From the NCBI GenBank assembly GCA_035636095.1, contig DASPZU010000004.1, positions 1 to 34,991 on the forward strand: a stretch of DNA of 34,991 nt, given 5' to 3'. The notes below the pieces were generated by a model, which saw only the letters and a program-made list of their open reading frames with translations, did not search any database and was not told the DNA's origin. This DNA is from Gp7-AA10 sp035636095 (GTDB lineage Bacteria > Acidobacteriota > Thermoanaerobaculia > Gp7-AA8). Both the position numbers and the translations under genes were made by a program. Shown piece by piece: positions 33,196-34,991 of the stretch; within the stretch, counting starts at the first letter, position 1, and the number at the start of each line of letters is the position of its first letter.

Positions 33196-33871
33196 GGAGC
33201 TTCATGGTTTCGACGCGCACGCTCGCGGGCAAATTCAGCGTGAAGCGTTTTTGCTCGATGGGCTCGTTGACGCGCACATTGGTGAACTCGTAACGCGTGA
33301 TATCGCCGTCGCCTTCGGTGTACTCGAACCTGGTGGTGAGAAAGCTCTTCTTGTCGATCCAGATCCGGATGTGCCGGACGCGCTTGGCGATGCTCTTGGT
33401 CTTCGGCTTCAGGTCGAGCTCGTACAGCGGTTGATTGGAAACGTTGGTGAACGTGAAATCGAAATACGCTCCAAGCTCGTCGATCGCTCCGCTCGCGCCC
33501 ATGTATTTGAAGATGCGATCCTGATAGCGCTTCACTTCGATCTGTTCGGCTTTGTTCAGATCGGGGTAGTACGTCGTCAATATTCCGTTGGCGATGAGCA
33601 TCTCGACCCGCTTGGGGGCGTCATAGCGCCACAGCACGTTGTTAGGCTTCGAATAGGTGAAGTGGCCCGTCGATACTTCCGGCTTGGCAAGAAGTGCCAG
33701 AACTTTTTCCTGCCTGAAGTCGGCTTCCAGCGTGCTGGTCTTTTTCTGTTGCTCCTGCACTTTGCGGATCACTTCGTCGAGCGAATTGGGGTCGACTGTC
33801 CGCGCCCCGTAGGCAGGAAGCCCGACCGCAATCGCGCACATCGCGGCCGTGAAAAGCCTCAGGGGTGACAT
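33191..33871 (-). CDS. lolA: LolA-like outer-membrane lipoprotein carrier protein
   Basis: The 226-residue protein has a signal peptide (about 1-23, cleaved near AYGA) and the LolA layout: an amphipathic N-terminal helix (SLDEVIRKVQEQQKKTSTLEA with ADFRQEK), then GHFTYSKPNNVLWRYDAPKR, the strand with WIDKKSFLTTRFEY, and a final TNVRVNEPIEQKRFTLNLP. LolA carries lipoproteins across the periplasm from LolCDE to LolB. The fit supports a LolA-family protein; whether it is the main LolA cannot be told. Its stop lies inside heptamer array G, and tgt follows 28 bases later. It diverges from a secreted-protein gene. Confidence 0.88.
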   Translation of the reverse strand: MSPLRLFTAAMCAIAVGLPAYGARTVDPNSLDEVIRKVQEQQKKTSTLEADFRQEKVLALLAKPEVSTGHFTYSKPNNVLWRYDAPKRVEMLIANGILTTYYPDLNKAEQIEVKRYQDRIFKYMGASGAIDELGAYFDFTFTNVSNQPLYELDLKPKTKSIAKRVRHIRIWIDKKSFLTTRFEYTEGDGDITRYEFTNVRVNEPIEQKRFTLNLPASVRVETMKLQ

Positions 33872-33947
33872 GCCGCAGCACCAACGCGGCCTTCCGGGAC
33901 CGTATTTCCGTCGAGGCGTGTATACTCAATAAAAACAGAGGTTAACT

Positions 33948-34793
33948 ATGAGACGGGTGTTGGTGGCGATCGCGATCCTGGCGCTGGTTCAGAGTGTATC
34001 GGCGGCCGTTCAGTACGAGTTCCGTCAAACGACCCATTCCGACCTCGAATCGATGCCCTCGACCGATATGACGGGCCGAGGAGTGATCGATGGTGATCGA
34101 TCGCGGGTGGAGTTCATCTCCGGCAACGGCTTCGCGCCCGGCACGTACGTCATCTCCAACAATGGATCGAAAACACTCCAGTTCGTCGATCCGACCAAGA
34201 AGACCTACGTTGAAGTCAACGCCGCCGGCGTCGCGACGTCGATCGGCGCCGCCAGAATCACGGTCAGCAACAAAAAGGTGAGCATGGCCCAGATGGACGA
34301 TCACATGATGATCGCCGGTCTTCCCACCGAACATTACCGCCTGACGCTGGACTACGACATCACGCTCGCGTTCGGCAACATTCCGCTGACGCAAACGGTC
34401 CACGAGGTCATCGACAAGTGGGTGACTCAGGCGTTCGGGAGCGTTGCCGAGACTTTCCTCGCCAGCGGCAGCATCCGGACGGGCAATCCTGATCTCGACG
34501 ACCTCATCTCCACAGAGAACACGAAGATCAAAGGCTTCGCGCTGAAGCAGACGATGCTGGTGTCGACAACGACACGCCGGTCCGAAGTCCCCGGCTCGAA
34601 GCTGTCGGACGTTTTCCGTCCGACGCGAACGCAAATTCGCGAGTTGACGATCACGTCCATCGAAGCCAAGGCCAGCGTCCCTGCCGATCTCTTCGTTGTT
34701 CCGGCGACGTATCACAAACCCGATCCCTTTCGCGACGACACGCAAAAAGCTCCCCTGCAAATTCTTTCATTCACACCTTCTAACGGCCGTTGA
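33948..34793 (+). CDS. Secreted protein of unknown function
   Basis: The 281-residue protein has a clear signal peptide (MRRVLVAIAILALVQSVSA, cleaved near residue 19). The mature part is beta-rich, with YEFRQTTHSDLESMPSTD, then GDRSRVEFISGNGFAPGTYV, then KKTYVEVNAAGVA. A helical stretch from about 145 contains VHEVIDKWVTQAFG. This resembles periplasmic proteins of the DUF4412 kind, which report on modified peptides or metals, but the match is too loose to name. AGAGG lies 5 bases before the ATG, and a TATACT (33921-33926) upstream could be a -10 box. It diverges from the lolA-like gene. Function unknown. Confidence 0.85.
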   Translation: MRRVLVAIAILALVQSVSAAVQYEFRQTTHSDLESMPSTDMTGRGVIDGDRSRVEFISGNGFAPGTYVISNNGSKTLQFVDPTKKTYVEVNAAGVATSIGAARITVSNKKVSMAQMDDHMMIAGLPTEHYRLTLDYDITLAFGNIPLTQTVHEVIDKWVTQAFGSVAETFLASGSIRTGNPDLDDLISTENTKIKGFALKQTMLVSTTTRRSEVPGSKLSDVFRPTRTQIRELTITSIEAKASVPADLFVVPATYHKPDPFRDDTQKAPLQILSFTPSNGR

Positions 34794-34847
34794 CACACGG
34801 GTGGGAGGGCGGACGCGACCGTGGTACGATCGGCTAAGTTTCGGTTC

Positions 34848-34991
34848 ATGAAAAGATTGAAGCGACCAGGAGCGTTCCTTGCGGCCGTTGTTCCTGCCTC
34901 GTTTCTTCTCGCCTCGATCAAACCGGCATCGTTGATGTTCGATCCTGCGCCGAGCGCTTCGCACCCTCCGCTCCGTTACGCAGACCTGGCC
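34848..34991 (+). CDS. N-terminal part of an exported protein, cut by window end
   Basis: From the ATG at 34848 the frame is open to the last base, giving 48 residues. The start (MKRLKRPGAFLAAVVPASFL) has basic residues and a hydrophobic core like a signal peptide or membrane anchor, followed by a Pro/Ser-rich stretch (FDPAPSASHPPLRYADLA). Only weak purine-rich bases precede the ATG. The rest of the gene lies beyond the window, so no family can be named. Confidence 0.6.
   Translation, partial: MKRLKRPGAFLAAVVPASFLLASIKPASLMFDPAPSASHPPLRYADLA

Noticed and set aside
34790..34830. TTGACA at 34790 with TACGAT at 34825 as a promoter for the last gene
   Set aside because: The spacing of 29 bases is far outside the usual 16-18.

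Overview
The window is about 35 kb of dense, high-GC bacterial chromosome. Genes sit on both strands and often overlap by a few bases. Outer-membrane and periplasmic functions (a LolA-like carrier, an HlyD-type adaptor, a lipoprotein, several exported proteins) point to a Gram-negative (diderm) bacterium. The split P-protein (gcvPA/gcvPB), the ECF sigma and zinc-finger anti-sigma pair, and a SecF with an enlarged periplasmic region would fit Acidobacteriota or a neighbouring phylum. That placement is an inference, since no rRNA or other decisive marker is present. I see no prophage, insertion sequence, CRISPR array or tRNA. The content is mostly core metabolism and cell maintenance.

Layout. 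1-2.3 kb: a cut-off membrane-fusion protein (minus) diverges from NADP-type isocitrate dehydrogenase and a small DUF3592-like membrane protein (plus). 2.3-3.9 kb (minus): an ECF sigma factor, a zinc-finger anti-sigma candidate and a polytopic membrane protein, translationally coupled. 4.0-5.8 kb (plus): an ABC ATPase, the release-factor methyltransferase PrmC and a HIT protein. 5.8-6.8 kb (minus): an ankyrin-repeat membrane protein. 6.9-13.2 kb (minus): the glycine cleavage operon gcvT-gcvH-gcvPA-gcvPB, followed by a permease of the AI-2E/PerM type fused to a cobalamin-binding-like module. 13.3-18.2 kb (plus): a Xer recombinase, a YyaL-type thioredoxin-domain protein and a large membrane protein. 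18.2-20.0 kb (minus): a 2OG-Fe(II) oxygenase and a fibronectin-type lipoprotein. 20.0-23.9 kb (plus): glmS and a secreted S9 peptidase, followed by a decayed-looking stretch. 24.3-28.9 kb: mnmA (minus), a lone receiver-domain regulator (plus), maeB and a small anchored protein (both minus). 28.9-33.9 kb (minus): lolA-like, tgt, yajC, secD and secF, an export and tRNA-modification operon. 33.9-35.0 kb (plus): two exported proteins, the second cut by the window end.

The most unusual feature is a scattered family of degenerate tandem repeats with 7-bp or 8-bp units. They are often arranged as two inverted arms around a short spacer. They fill intercistronic gaps immediately upstream of start codons (gcvPA, xerC, yyaL, tgt), lie in the decayed stretch near 23.9 kb, and occur twice inside the tgt coding sequence, where they encode loop peptides without breaking the frame. 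I see no mobilising gene in the window. A second notable item is the permease with a C-terminal CarH/MetH-like cap plus cobalamin-binding fold that lacks the usual cobalt-ligand histidine. Promoter-like sequences set very close to the start codons of icd and maeB suggest leaderless transcripts.
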